Made by a program: the position numbers and the translations under genes
DNA from: Ferruginibacter sp.
Lineage (GTDB): Bacteria; Bacteroidota; Bacteroidia; Chitinophagales; Chitinophagaceae
Assembly (NCBI GenBank): GCA_025362765.1
Contig: JANYFI010000649.1
Location: forward strand, 1-11,410
DNA length: 11,410 nt
Direction of reading: 5' to 3'
Shown: one piece after another, positions 1 to 7,427 of the stretch
How positions within the stretch are numbered: the stretch's first letter is position 1
Layout of the letters: every line of letters begins with the position of its first letter
The notes under the pieces: generated by a model
What the model was told of the DNA's origin: nothing
The model's input: only the letters and a program-made list of their open reading frames with translations
Database searches by the model: none

Positions 1-189
1 TTATCAATATATTTATGCAAAAAGCGATGTTGGATAAATTACCGGTCTGTTATCAACATTACAGGAATATATAAAAACCCTTGGGTATCATAAATATTGT
101 ACGGTGTAACCTATACACACCAAGGCTTTGCAGAAAAAAAAGGTTGTTAAGCATCATTAAGCAAGGAGTAAGTTGATTTTTTACATACA

Positions 190-227
190 AACGCCCACAT
201 TACTTTTACAAAAGAAATATGGGCGTT
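190..227. repeat. Imperfect 17-bp inverted repeat (hairpin) in the left flank
   Basis: Arms at 190-206 and 211-227 pair over 17 positions with two mismatches around a TACA tetraloop; the outer part is AACGCCCA/TGGGCGTT. There is no T-run immediately after it on either strand, so it is not a standard terminator. It could be an RNA structural element, a processed stem or a small repeat unit. Confidence 0.5.
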
Positions 228-277
228 GATAATAAGCGGTCAATTAAAAAAAAGGGGCAATCAATCGTTAGTGGGCG

Positions 278-285
278 CAAATATA
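278..285 (-). promoter_or_regulatory. Possible Bacteroidota -7 promoter box firing leftward
   Basis: The minus strand reads TATATTTG, an exact match to the phylum's TAnnTTTG -7 element. No TTTG or TTG is found about 19-21 bases upstream, so the -33 element is missing or diverged. If active, the transcript would run left through the hairpin at 190-227 and leave the window. Weak evidence. Confidence 0.25.
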
Positions 286-361
286 AAGCGTAACAATTTA
301 ATAATAAAATAATTTTAACAATTTAAGTTATTAAGATTTTCATATGGCAAGCAATCGTTAA

Positions 362-395
362 AGTCCTTCCGTTTCTACGGAAGGACTATTTTTTT
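362..395 (+). terminator. Strong intrinsic terminator reading rightward
   Basis: A perfect 10-bp stem AGTCCTTCCG (362-371) / CGGAAGGACT (378-387) with a 6-base loop TTTCTA is followed by ATTTTTTT (388-395). The T-run is on the plus strand, so it would end a transcript coming from the left. No plus-strand gene is visible in 1-361, so it ends either the 3' UTR of a gene left of the window or a small RNA. On the minus strand only TTT follows the stem, so termination of the operon from the right would be weaker. Confidence 0.8.
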
Positions 396-470
396 GGGGC
401 TAATTGAAAAACGACCTTACGGTAACAATTTTTTAAACAAATTTGCCCTTCAAACAATTTGCAAATAAGT

Positions 471-560
471 TCATTTAATACTGTAGCCATTACCAACGCC
501 TGCAGCAATTGCACGCAAGCCATCGTACAATTGCGAGTGAAATAAGCCATGTCCTTCCAT
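471..560 (-). pseudogene. Possible short coding remnant or micro-ORF
   Basis: An ATG at 558-560 opens 29 codons ending in TGA at 471-473, with a product containing HSQLYDGLRAIAAGVGNGY. The frame is also open for 12 codons upstream of the ATG. The local base composition is richer in G+C than the flanking DNA and the amino-acid mix looks coding-like, but I recognise no family. It may be a decayed gene end, a small peptide gene or chance. Confidence 0.2.
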
Positions 561-635
561 TCCTAACTTTAGCTGCCAGTTTATGCAACTAAAAATTTAA
601 TTTAGTTCTCCTAATAATAGCGGTTCCTTAGTTTA

Positions 636-1970
636 TTATTGATTTCCCAACTTTGCTATCACTAAATTCCCAATTTTTTTTCCCTGTTCATAGGCGTCAT
701 TTACTGAGTTCCTGTAATGTATGCCTCCATAAAAACGACTGAATGAGACTTCGAGGGCTGCCTCGTCGGAGTTTTTAAAATTACGGTCCGGCCATCCCCA
801 GTCTCTTTCCGAAGAATCCCTGAATGCGGTTTTGTTTATGTAGATAGCAGCAAGAATGGAGGCCGCCGCACCAGAGATGGCTGAATGCGCACTATTATAT
901 TCAGGAAAAGGTGGTGTTTGCAGATATGGCCGCCATTCGGGGTCAATGTATTTGTTTATATAAGTCTCCGGGCGCACCACATCATATTTATATTTGGTAA
1001 ACCAACAGCAAATAAAAGCATCAAAAATGCCAATACTGGCGCCTGTGTAGGCATACGCCGTTTTATAGAAATCCGATTTGTTATTTTTTGATACAGTACC
1101 TATAATTTCCATCCAGTGCCCGGGAGGTGTCATGGCTTTTGTAGCAAATTTTGTATGGCCCTTTACATTCATTGTATAGCTGTTGCAATCCCAAAAATTG
1201 GCAATACTTTTTTGGTTAGAATTCATCGTGTTTCCGGTAACCATTACTTCTTTCGCCATTTTGTAAAATGTACTTGTCGTATCCGTGCTAAACGGAGCCG
1301 GCCCGGGTGGTGGAAACATATTAGCAGAATCCATTACCATGCAACGGATATTTTTCCATAAAGGCTCAACCGCATCAAAATAACCTGGTGGCGTTGGCAT
1401 CCAGTGACCGTCGATATTGGAAACAGTAAACCCGCTGCCCCTGGTTTCAATATAATTATCCCGCTTACTCCATGAAAGTACCGAATCTGCCACCCGCTCT
1501 CCATATTGTACCGAGTTTACAAAAATTGTATCGGGCATGGCCGACGTTACCGCCAACGATTTTACAGAATCCGTAACATGCTGTATTAAGTTGGCAGAAA
1601 AAGTAAGCTGTTTCCCTACTTTCAATAAGGCAATCAAGGAAGCAAAAGGATAATCTATTTTTCTATTAGCTGGTGGAACGGGGATATTATTTAAACCCTT
1701 TACTTTATTCTGTAAGGACGCAAAATGTGTTCCTTCCTGCGCAAGTACCTCAAAAGCTGCCAGATTACTATAGGCATAGATCCTGGAAGCTACAGGCGGG
1801 GAGAAAATATCATAAATCACTACATAAGTAAGCCCGTGTACTACCGACGAGTACAGTTGGGGATTATGCATTATTTGCAAATACTCTTCTTTCTTTTGAT
1901 TACACCCGGTTAATAACTGCAGAAGGATAAGCGCAATTAATAAGGATTTAATTATCACACGGCATTTCAT
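636..1970 (-). CDS. Vanadium-dependent haloperoxidase / PAP2-superfamily lipoprotein
   Basis: This 444-residue lipoprotein (hydrophobic 10-20, lipobox LTGC, Cys23) carries the three-part vanadate/phosphate-binding signature of vanadium haloperoxidases and PAP2 phosphatases. The parts are K326-x6-R333-P334 (in KYKYDVVRPETYI), P356-x3-S360-A361-H362-S-x2-S-G (the PSGH-like loop with catalytic His362), and S411-R412-x4-I-H418 (SRFYGGIHY), where His418 would ligate vanadate. The order and spacing fit the family, and the length fits its bacterial members. At the position after the last His where many members have Asp, this protein appears to have Ser422. The family oxidises halides with H2O2 or hydrolyses phosphate esters; sequence alone does not decide which. 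The ATG at 1970 gives a complete signal peptide. The gene is last in the visible series, 166 bp after the restored end of the cytochrome/VCBS gene. Linkage of such proteins to VCBS lipoproteins in Bacteroidota is known to me from family context. Confidence 0.88.
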   Translation of the reverse strand: MKCRVIIKSLLIALILLQLLTGCNQKKEEYLQIMHNPQLYSSVVHGLTYVVIYDIFSPPVASRIYAYSNLAAFEVLAQEGTHFASLQNKVKGLNNIPVPPANRKIDYPFASLIALLKVGKQLTFSANLIQHVTDSVKSLAVTSAMPDTIFVNSVQYGERVADSVLSWSKRDNYIETRGSGFTVSNIDGHWMPTPPGYFDAVEPLWKNIRCMVMDSANMFPPPGPAPFSTDTTSTFYKMAKEVMVTGNTMNSNQKSIANFWDCNSYTMNVKGHTKFATKAMTPPGHWMEIIGTVSKNNKSDFYKTAYAYTGASIGIFDAFICCWFTKYKYDVVRPETYINKYIDPEWRPYLQTPPFPEYNSAHSAISGAAASILAAIYINKTAFRDSSERDWGWPDRNFKNSDEAALEVSFSRFYGGIHYRNSVNDAYEQGKKIGNLVIAKLGNQ

Positions 1971-2136
1971 ATTTGTAGCATTAAAAAGCGTTAAAATTTG
2001 TCAAGTCATCAATGAATCTATGTATAAAATCATCCTTTTGCCAGTAGCTGGGAATTTAAAGGTAGCCTTTCTACTTTACAAAAATTTTTACGGAAACGCC
2101 TGAATTTTATCCCGGTTTTCAATATTGGCAACCCTC
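1971..2136. other. Intergenic spacer before the haloperoxidase-like gene
   Basis: This is 166 bp of AT-rich DNA with no open frame of interest. It contains AAAAATTTTT (2080-2089) and a weak 7-bp stem near 2058-2076 that lacks a T-run on the coding side, so no terminator is called. A TTGACA-like hexamer occurs on the minus strand close to 2002-2007, but that is not the promoter form of this phylum. The length leaves room for a separate promoter for the last gene, but I cannot locate one. Confidence 0.4.
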
Positions 2137-2391
2137 TTATTTGATTCCTGTGTTTTTTAATATTATAAATGGGGGAGCCTTACTCCAGTCAACCTTACTT
2201 TTCATCATTGAAGGCCCGATGGAAAAATTTCCTAAAATCAGGTCTGTTTTTCCATCGCCATCTATATCTCCTGCATCCATAGTAAGCCATCTGCCATTTG
2301 ACGCCTCTTTAATGGAATAGGGTTGAAAATTAAGATTCCCATTATTTTTCAGGTATACAAAACTTTCTTCGGGCTGGTGCTGATAATCCGC
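2137..2391 (-). pseudogene. Out-of-frame C-terminal segment of the cytochrome/VCBS lipoprotein
   Basis: Read from GCG at 2389-2391, this segment gives 84 codons and a TAA at 2137-2139. The product begins ADYQHQPEESFVYLKNNG, contains a fifth calcium motif DIDGDGKTD (2242-2268), and has LILGNFSIGPS and a terminal FIILKNTGIK. These are ordinary FG-GAP/VCBS features and directly extend the repeat pattern of the upstream frame. It has no start of its own and only makes sense joined to 2349-3692 by restoring one base in the homopolymer at 2392-2397. Family resemblance is from recall, while the reading frame and motif are seen directly. Confidence 0.82.
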
Positions 2392-3692
2392 AAAAAAGTG
2401 GCAATGTCAAGATCGCCATCATTGTCGAAATCTGTAGCAATGGCTTTATAGCAGCCATTAATCGGGAAAAAGTATTGCTGCTTAAATCGATTTTTTTTGT
2501 CGTTTAAAAAAATATATACGCCATGGTATGGCTTTAACACAGGTGAATAATCGGCATTATCCCCGCAGGTATAAAGTATATCGGGATAACCATCTTTATT
2601 AAAATCGGCCAGTTCAAAATACGATGAACCGTAAGAAGGAGGAAACCTCAATACTTCTTCCTGTTCAAAACTACTATCACCTTTGTTTGTAAAAAGAAAA
2701 ACCCCTTCTTCGCCCTGTGCAAAAAGCGCCCATATATCAGGAAGTCCATCATGATTGTAATCCTGTACATAAGCTTTCACCGCACCGGCAACGCCTCTTA
2801 TAATATGCTTGTTAAACTTACCGCTTCCGGTATTTTCGTACCAGGATAATGCGCCAGTCTTATATCCAAATTCACATACCAGGTAATCCGTTTTTCCATC
2901 TTTGTTAAAATCAGCCGAAGCTAATTGTACGGGCCGTTGCAAGCCGTTTAAAAATGTAATTGAATCTTTTTGATAATGCCCGGAATTTTTATTCAGAGAT
3001 TCTAATTTGCCAAGTTTTTCGTCAGTAGGGTTAAATAGGCCGATGTCACATGCAAGTAAATTGCCGGTATCAAAATTAATATCCACTACCGTACCTATCC
3101 TTTTTACAGAATCAACAATCGCCAGGTCCCGGTTCAAAAAGTAGATGCTTTTTTTTATTTCGTCGCTGATAATTATCGGATTCGCCGTGTCGCCGGGATT
3201 AATTTTAACATAGCAAGTTGCTGCATTTGAATATAAATTAACCGGAGTTTCCACTTTAAAAAGGGGCAGGCCGGTGATAATGTTTCTATCCCTTCGCTGT
3301 GGCGGTAAGGTATCAGGAGAAGTAGATACATAATAATCTACGATATGTTGCCAGTCCGCTAAATTAAGCGCCGGTAAGGCCGCTGGATCTTTTTTGCTAT
3401 CGCTTTTGTCATTTAACACAATAGCATATTGCTTAAAGCCATGGTACGAAATTCCCAATCGTTCGCCCATTGCAGGTAATACGCCATTGCTCCAGCTTTT
3501 GGCATCCAATAAAGACGGGTCAGGAAATTGGTGACATGATCCACAATATACTTTTGCCATTTCTTCCCCCTTTTCTATACTGACATTGGAAGTGGCAAGA
3601 TGAGATTTATTTTTTTTATACTCCTTACAAGCTATTAAAAAAAGAGAGACAAAAAGAAAAACGATTGGTAAAAAATTAAATGGTTTAAGCAT
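2349..3692 (-). CDS. Cytochrome c-type / FG-GAP-VCBS repeat lipoprotein, C-terminus lost by a frameshift
   Basis: The frame encodes 447 residues. The N-terminus is a lipoprotein signal peptide (lipobox LIAC, Cys22). A c-type heme motif CGSCH follows (50-54) in YCGSCHQFPDPS, with LPAMG (72-76) nearby supplying a plausible axial Met75, then four FG-GAP/VCBS calcium motifs starting at about 261, 311, 363 and 421. This suggests a membrane-anchored electron-carrying or redox-sensing domain joined to a beta-propeller. The frame stops abruptly right after the fourth motif (DFDNDGDLDIAT), and the last 15 residues look random. The proper continuation is found in another frame after a run of six T on the coding strand (2392-2397). 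One extra T would give a 518-residue protein ending at 2137. This could be a sequencing or assembly error, a true null mutation or, less likely, slippage. The gene lies 83 bp after the large VCBS gene in the same direction. Confidence 0.85.
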   Translation of the reverse strand: MLKPFNFLPIVFLFVSLFLIACKEYKKNKSHLATSNVSIEKGEEMAKVYCGSCHQFPDPSLLDAKSWSNGVLPAMGERLGISYHGFKQYAIVLNDKSDSKKDPAALPALNLADWQHIVDYYVSTSPDTLPPQRRDRNIITGLPLFKVETPVNLYSNAATCYVKINPGDTANPIIISDEIKKSIYFLNRDLAIVDSVKRIGTVVDINFDTGNLLACDIGLFNPTDEKLGKLESLNKNSGHYQKDSITFLNGLQRPVQLASADFNKDGKTDYLVCEFGYKTGALSWYENTGSGKFNKHIIRGVAGAVKAYVQDYNHDGLPDIWALFAQGEEGVFLFTNKGDSSFEQEEVLRFPPSYGSSYFELADFNKDGYPDILYTCGDNADYSPVLKPYHGVYIFLNDKKNRFKQQYFFPINGCYKAIATDFDNDGDLDIATFLRIISTSPKKVLYT

Positions 3693-3702
3693 TACGAGCC
3701 GG

Positions 3703-3721
3703 ATATTTTAGATTAAAATAT
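3703..3721. repeat. Perfect 19-bp A/T dyad just upstream of the cytochrome/VCBS gene
   Basis: ATATTTTA and TAAAATAT flank a 3-base spacer (GAT) in the 83-bp gap between the two VCBS genes, 10 bp upstream of the ATG at 3692. The arms are perfect but wholly A/T, so RNA pairing would be weak. It could be an operator-like site or chance in AT-rich DNA. No clear Bacteroidota -33/-7 promoter pair was seen in this gap. Confidence 0.3.
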
Positions 3722-3775
3722 AAAGTCTTTTATTTTAACACAGATCAAGGAATTAGTGATAAATAATTAAGTAAG

Positions 3776-6700
3776 TTAGTTGAAATTAATAGTTCGTGTT
3801 TCTCCGCTTTTATCGAAAAGCTTAACCGATTTAACATTGCTGTCAATCGATATGAATCTCGAGGATTGGGAAAGAAAGGACGTACCATAATAAATTTCCT
3901 GCTTTCGCATTTTACCATCTTTTAAATATAAAATGGCATACGTTTCATTTTGCCTGGTAATAATATTTTTAAAATTCTTTTTTAATTTAAACAGGCGCAA
4001 AGGCCCCTTGTTTTCTGCCGCTGCAATTAGCAAATTGCCCCCGTTGTTTTGTAATTGTACCAGCGATTTTCCATTTCCAGGGATATAAATTCCACTTTGC
4101 AGCATGGTTTGCGAAACGAAATTTCCTTTACCATCACCTTTCAGCATAAGGCCGTTTAGAGCGTCATATCTGCCCGTGGTAACTTCGGTACCATAATCGT
4201 TTCCGTTAATAATAACATCCAGGTTGCCATCTCCATCAAAGTCTGTTACGCACATACCACTAAGAGGAGAAAGCTGGGCTTGCAGAGGTAAATTTTGTAT
4301 AGAAAATTTTCCATTGCCCTCATTTCGCAGATAGCAGGAAGCAATATTATTGGCATGATAAACAAGTGCGCCCTGCCTGTCGGTTGGAGAAAGTAAAGAA
4401 TCCATTGTGGCAACCGCATAAGATTTATAATTATTGTACTGTCTGCGCATAGAGATCATTTGCCTGATCAATTCATCCCTGGAAAATGCAGGAAACTCCT
4501 TTAAATTTTTATCCCGGCTATTGTCTTGCAGATACACAGAAGTAATGGCATCGTATTTTCCATCATTGTTAAAATCTTTTGAGTAGATGGATACCGGATA
4601 CTTACTGCTTGCTTTATAAAAAGTATTTAAGCCTGTGTTTCCGACTATATAATCTATATCACCATCGTTATCAAAATCGCCGGCTGCAATGGTATTCCAC
4701 CAGCCAATTTCATTGCCAACACCTGTTTCGGGAGTTACATTTTTAAAAACACCTTTATCATTTTTTAAAAAAGTAACCGGCATCCATTCGCCTGCAAGCA
4801 CTAGATCTGTCCAGCCATCATTGTTAAAATCTGTAAATACCGCATCGCAAACAAGACCGATATTTAAAAGGTCCTTTGCTACCGTACTTGTAACGTCGGT
4901 AAATTTAATTATACCGTTTTTAGTATCGTTCCGTAAGATAAAACTGGAAACAGGCTTTGGATAATTCCATGGGTCAACCCGGCCAGATACGAAAAGATCG
5001 AGATCGCCATCTTTATCATAATCGATCGCCCGAACACAAAATTTACTTGTGAAATTTTTAGGCAATGCGCTTGAATCTGCCGTGTAATTCCCTTTGCCAT
5101 CATTTATAAAAAACCGATCCTGGTAATTTAGTGAGTTATGCTCCCATTCATAACTTCCGCTCGCTATGTATAAATCCAGGTCACCATCGCCGTCAGCATC
5201 AAACAATAGCACACCTTCATCTTCCACGTTTTTACTTAATGAATCTTTAATCGTTTCAATTGCTGTTTGAATAAATTTTCCATTTTTTTGCTGTATAAAT
5301 TTTTGACCGCTGTGGTATAACGACCCTCCGGTAATGATATCATCGATGCCATCACCATTGATATCTCCCGCTGCCATGCCAGGGCCGAATTCTGAAAATT
5401 TATGGGGCAATAATTTTTGAATATTAAAATCAATGAAGTCTTTTTCTTTTTGGATGTAATGTATATCTGCCGCTTCCGTTACATTGGTAAACAATGCACC
5501 CGTATCTACTTTGTCGATATTGAATGAATAGGGTAACAAGGCATTTTTAATATTTACCGATAACGACTGGTTTGCCTTTACGTTTTGCAACAACTGTTTT
5601 TTTCTATTGGGCCAGCTTATTACTACTGAATCGATTGTTAATATAGTCCCAAGGCCGAAATGAGCGATATCTTCTACGGTAGATAAGTATCCTCTATAAG
5701 GCGTGTTTTCCCAAAACTGGTGTTTGCCATGGTCGTAATAAATATCGATGAATGCACCCAGTCCATTTATATTTTTATCCTCTCCGACGAATACTACATT
5801 TAAAAAGTTTGAACTGGACTTGTTTGTTTCACGCAAATTATTTTTATATACAGAAGCTACTCCATTGATGTTATTGACAATATAATCAAGATCGCCGTCA
5901 TTATCAAAATCGGCATATGCGGCACCGTTGGAAAAGCTAGGCTCAGCTATTCCCCAGGCATCCGACACATTGGAAAAAGTTAAATCCCTGTTATTATGAA
6001 AAGCATAGTTTTTTAACTTTACTTCTGCCATTTGTTGAATGAGGATTTCTTTTGACGCCACGGAGGAGGCTTTATCCCGGTAAGAAATAAAATCATGGTC
6101 GCTTAAGTCTTTGGGAAACCCATTTGTAATAATGATATCTTTATAGCTATCATTGTCAAAATCCGCAACCAGCGGTGTCCAGCTCCAATCAGTATTTGCA
6201 ATACCGCTGTAATAGGATATTTCGCTGAATACGGGCGCCCCCACGGAATCTTTTTCACCTATCCTGTTTCCTCCATTTAATTGTAAAGTATTGCGTTCAT
6301 ATTGATACTGGTAACCATAGCGATCAAAGTTGAGATTAACCTGGTACGTGTTTGGATTGACCATCATTTTTTTACGATAATTATCTTCCGGACTCATATC
6401 CAATTCCACAATATCTGCAAGGCCATCGTTATTAATGTCTTCTACCTCATTTCCCATGGCAGAGAAACTGGTGTGTTTAAAGTATTCTTTTGATTTATCG
6501 GTAAAAGTGCCATTGCCGTTGTTGATCCATAAAATATCATTGGACAAATAATCATTGCTAACCAATATGTCTTTCCATCCATCTTTATTTATATCAGTAA
6601 TATTTACGCCCAGGCCGTAGCCCGGTTTGGTAATTCCAGCTACCCGGCTTACATCAGTAAAATAAGGATGGTGGGTATCTTTATCCCAGTTATTCTGAAA

Positions 6701-7363
6701 TAATTTGCTGGTATTTAAATTAGAAGTATCAACCAGGTTATATGAAAAAGCATCTGGATTTTTGTTTACCTGCAATTTACCCGCAACCAATAAAAACATA
6801 TCCAGGTCGCCATCGTTATCATAATCAAAAAATGCGGCGCTGGTAGAATAGCTGGTGTCATCCAGTCCATATGCTGCGGCCTCATTTTTAAACACAGGTA
6901 TCCCATTTTTATCAAGCCCTTTATTGATGTACAATATTTTTTTTCTTTTTTCAGGATCGGAAGACCTGGAGGCGCTTATAAAAATATCCGGCCAGCCATC
7001 ATTGTTGATATCCACTACCGTTACTCCGTTGCACCATTTTCCTTCACCTGCTGTACCAGATTCCGCGGTAACGTTTTTAAATTCCATTTTACCTTTATTA
7101 AGATACAGTTGATTGCCAACCATGTTACCGGAAAAATATACATCCGTTAAGCCATCCCTGTTAAAGTCTCCTGTTCCTACGCCACCTCCATTGTATACAT
7201 ATTCATAATTCAAAATATTGATGCTGTCATTTTCAGTTATGGTGTTGGAGAAATGTATACCTGACGAACTTTCAGGAATGGAAGTAAATAGAGTAGCCCC
7301 ATTTTTACACGAGATAAACAGCAGTGTCAGTAACAGTATAAATAAAAAGGAAAATAATTTCAT
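3776..7363 (-). CDS. Large FG-GAP/VCBS repeat lipoprotein with an internal ASPIC/UnbV domain (CRTAC1-like)
   Basis: This 1195-residue exported protein has a lipoprotein signal peptide (hydrophobic 4-17, Cys19 in LLFISC; Phe at -3 is tolerated in this phylum). It carries 14 D-x-[DN]-x-D-[GS]-x-x-D motifs beginning at about residues 66, 118, 180, 257, 309, 401, 485, 667, 722, 781, 845, 896, 930 and 1041. These are the calcium-binding loops of FG-GAP/VCBS repeats, which usually build beta-propellers. An ASPIC/UnbV domain sits between the first seven and last seven (about 520-605; NGLGAFIDIYY, YRGYLSTVEDIAHFGLG, VISWPNRKKQLL, VKANQSL), suggesting two propellers joined by it. The stretch FPAFSRDELIRQM (957-969) recurs in SusCD-linked members as I recall them. 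There is no recognisable catalytic domain, so binding or scaffolding at the cell surface is the best guess. The gene lies 64 bp after SusD, behind a hairpin. The ATG at 7363 is the start that yields the signal peptide. Confidence 0.93.
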   Translation of the reverse strand: MKLFSFLFILLLTLLFISCKNGATLFTSIPESSSGIHFSNTITENDSINILNYEYVYNGGGVGTGDFNRDGLTDVYFSGNMVGNQLYLNKGKMEFKNVTAESGTAGEGKWCNGVTVVDINNDGWPDIFISASRSSDPEKRKKILYINKGLDKNGIPVFKNEAAAYGLDDTSYSTSAAFFDYDNDGDLDMFLLVAGKLQVNKNPDAFSYNLVDTSNLNTSKLFQNNWDKDTHHPYFTDVSRVAGITKPGYGLGVNITDINKDGWKDILVSNDYLSNDILWINNGNGTFTDKSKEYFKHTSFSAMGNEVEDINNDGLADIVELDMSPEDNYRKKMMVNPNTYQVNLNFDRYGYQYQYERNTLQLNGGNRIGEKDSVGAPVFSEISYYSGIANTDWSWTPLVADFDNDSYKDIIITNGFPKDLSDHDFISYRDKASSVASKEILIQQMAEVKLKNYAFHNNRDLTFSNVSDAWGIAEPSFSNGAAYADFDNDGDLDYIVNNINGVASVYKNNLRETNKSSSNFLNVVFVGEDKNINGLGAFIDIYYDHGKHQFWENTPYRGYLSTVEDIAHFGLGTILTIDSVVISWPNRKKQLLQNVKANQSLSVNIKNALLPYSFNIDKVDTGALFTNVTEAADIHYIQKEKDFIDFNIQKLLPHKFSEFGPGMAAGDINGDGIDDIITGGSLYHSGQKFIQQKNGKFIQTAIETIKDSLSKNVEDEGVLLFDADGDGDLDLYIASGSYEWEHNSLNYQDRFFINDGKGNYTADSSALPKNFTSKFCVRAIDYDKDGDLDLFVSGRVDPWNYPKPVSSFILRNDTKNGIIKFTDVTSTVAKDLLNIGLVCDAVFTDFNNDGWTDLVLAGEWMPVTFLKNDKGVFKNVTPETGVGNEIGWWNTIAAGDFDNDGDIDYIVGNTGLNTFYKASSKYPVSIYSKDFNNDGKYDAITSVYLQDNSRDKNLKEFPAFSRDELIRQMISMRRQYNNYKSYAVATMDSLLSPTDRQGALVYHANNIASCYLRNEGNGKFSIQNLPLQAQLSPLSGMCVTDFDGDGNLDVIINGNDYGTEVTTGRYDALNGLMLKGDGKGNFVSQTMLQSGIYIPGNGKSLVQLQNNGGNLLIAAAENKGPLRLFKLKKNFKNIITRQNETYAILYLKDGKMRKQEIYYGTSFLSQSSRFISIDSNVKSVKLFDKSGETRTINFN

Positions 7364-7377
7364 GGCATTTCAAAAAT

Positions 7378-7406
7378 AAAAAAGGAAGTATAAAACTTCC
7401 TTTTTT
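7378..7406 (-). terminator. Intrinsic-terminator-like hairpin between SusD and the large VCBS gene
   Basis: A perfect inverted repeat has arms at 7378-7389 and 7395-7406 (core GGAAGT/ACTTCC inside A and T runs) with a 5-base loop. Read on the minus strand, the stem ends in a T-run reaching into 7372-7380. It lies 22 bp after the SusD stop, and its T-run ends about 8 bp before the next ATG. It is symmetric enough to work in either direction. In this operon it probably acts as a partial terminator, or as a 3' stabilising stem, lowering expression of the VCBS gene relative to SusCD. That regulatory effect is inferred; the structure is seen directly. Confidence 0.75.
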
Positions 7407-7427
7407 TGTTAAATATGTTCAACTAAT

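Larger units (their letters stand above)
1..635. other. Non-coding left flank
   Basis: The 635 bases downstream of the last minus-strand gene contain no protein-coding frame of normal size. They hold a 17-bp imperfect hairpin (190-227), an isolated match to the Bacteroidota -7 box on the minus strand (278-285), a strong plus-strand terminator (362-395), a near-duplicate 15-mer (256-270 and 346-360, one mismatch) and a 29-codon minus-strand frame (471-560). No tRNA, rRNA or insertion-sequence end was recognised. No clear terminator for the minus-strand operon was found immediately after 636. Confidence 0.6.

Noticed and set aside
256..360. Two copies of GGCAA[T/G]CAATCGTTA 90 bp apart, considered as attachment or repeat sites
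   Set aside because: There are only two copies with one mismatch in low-complexity DNA, and no integrase, insertion sequence or duplication border is nearby.
1..635. Search for tRNA, CRISPR array or tmRNA in the left flank
   Set aside because: No cloverleaf, no regularly spaced repeats and no recognisable conserved RNA sequence were found; only isolated hairpins.
2000..2030. TTGACA on the minus strand upstream of the haloperoxidase-like gene as a sigma70 -35 box
   Set aside because: There is no good -10 at a proper distance, and Bacteroidota primary promoters use a different consensus.
7371..7378. TATTTTTG on the minus strand, matching the TAnnTTTG promoter box before the large VCBS gene
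   Set aside because: It is made by the T-run of the hairpin, has no convincing -33 partner, and would put the transcription start at or beside the ATG; most likely coincidental.
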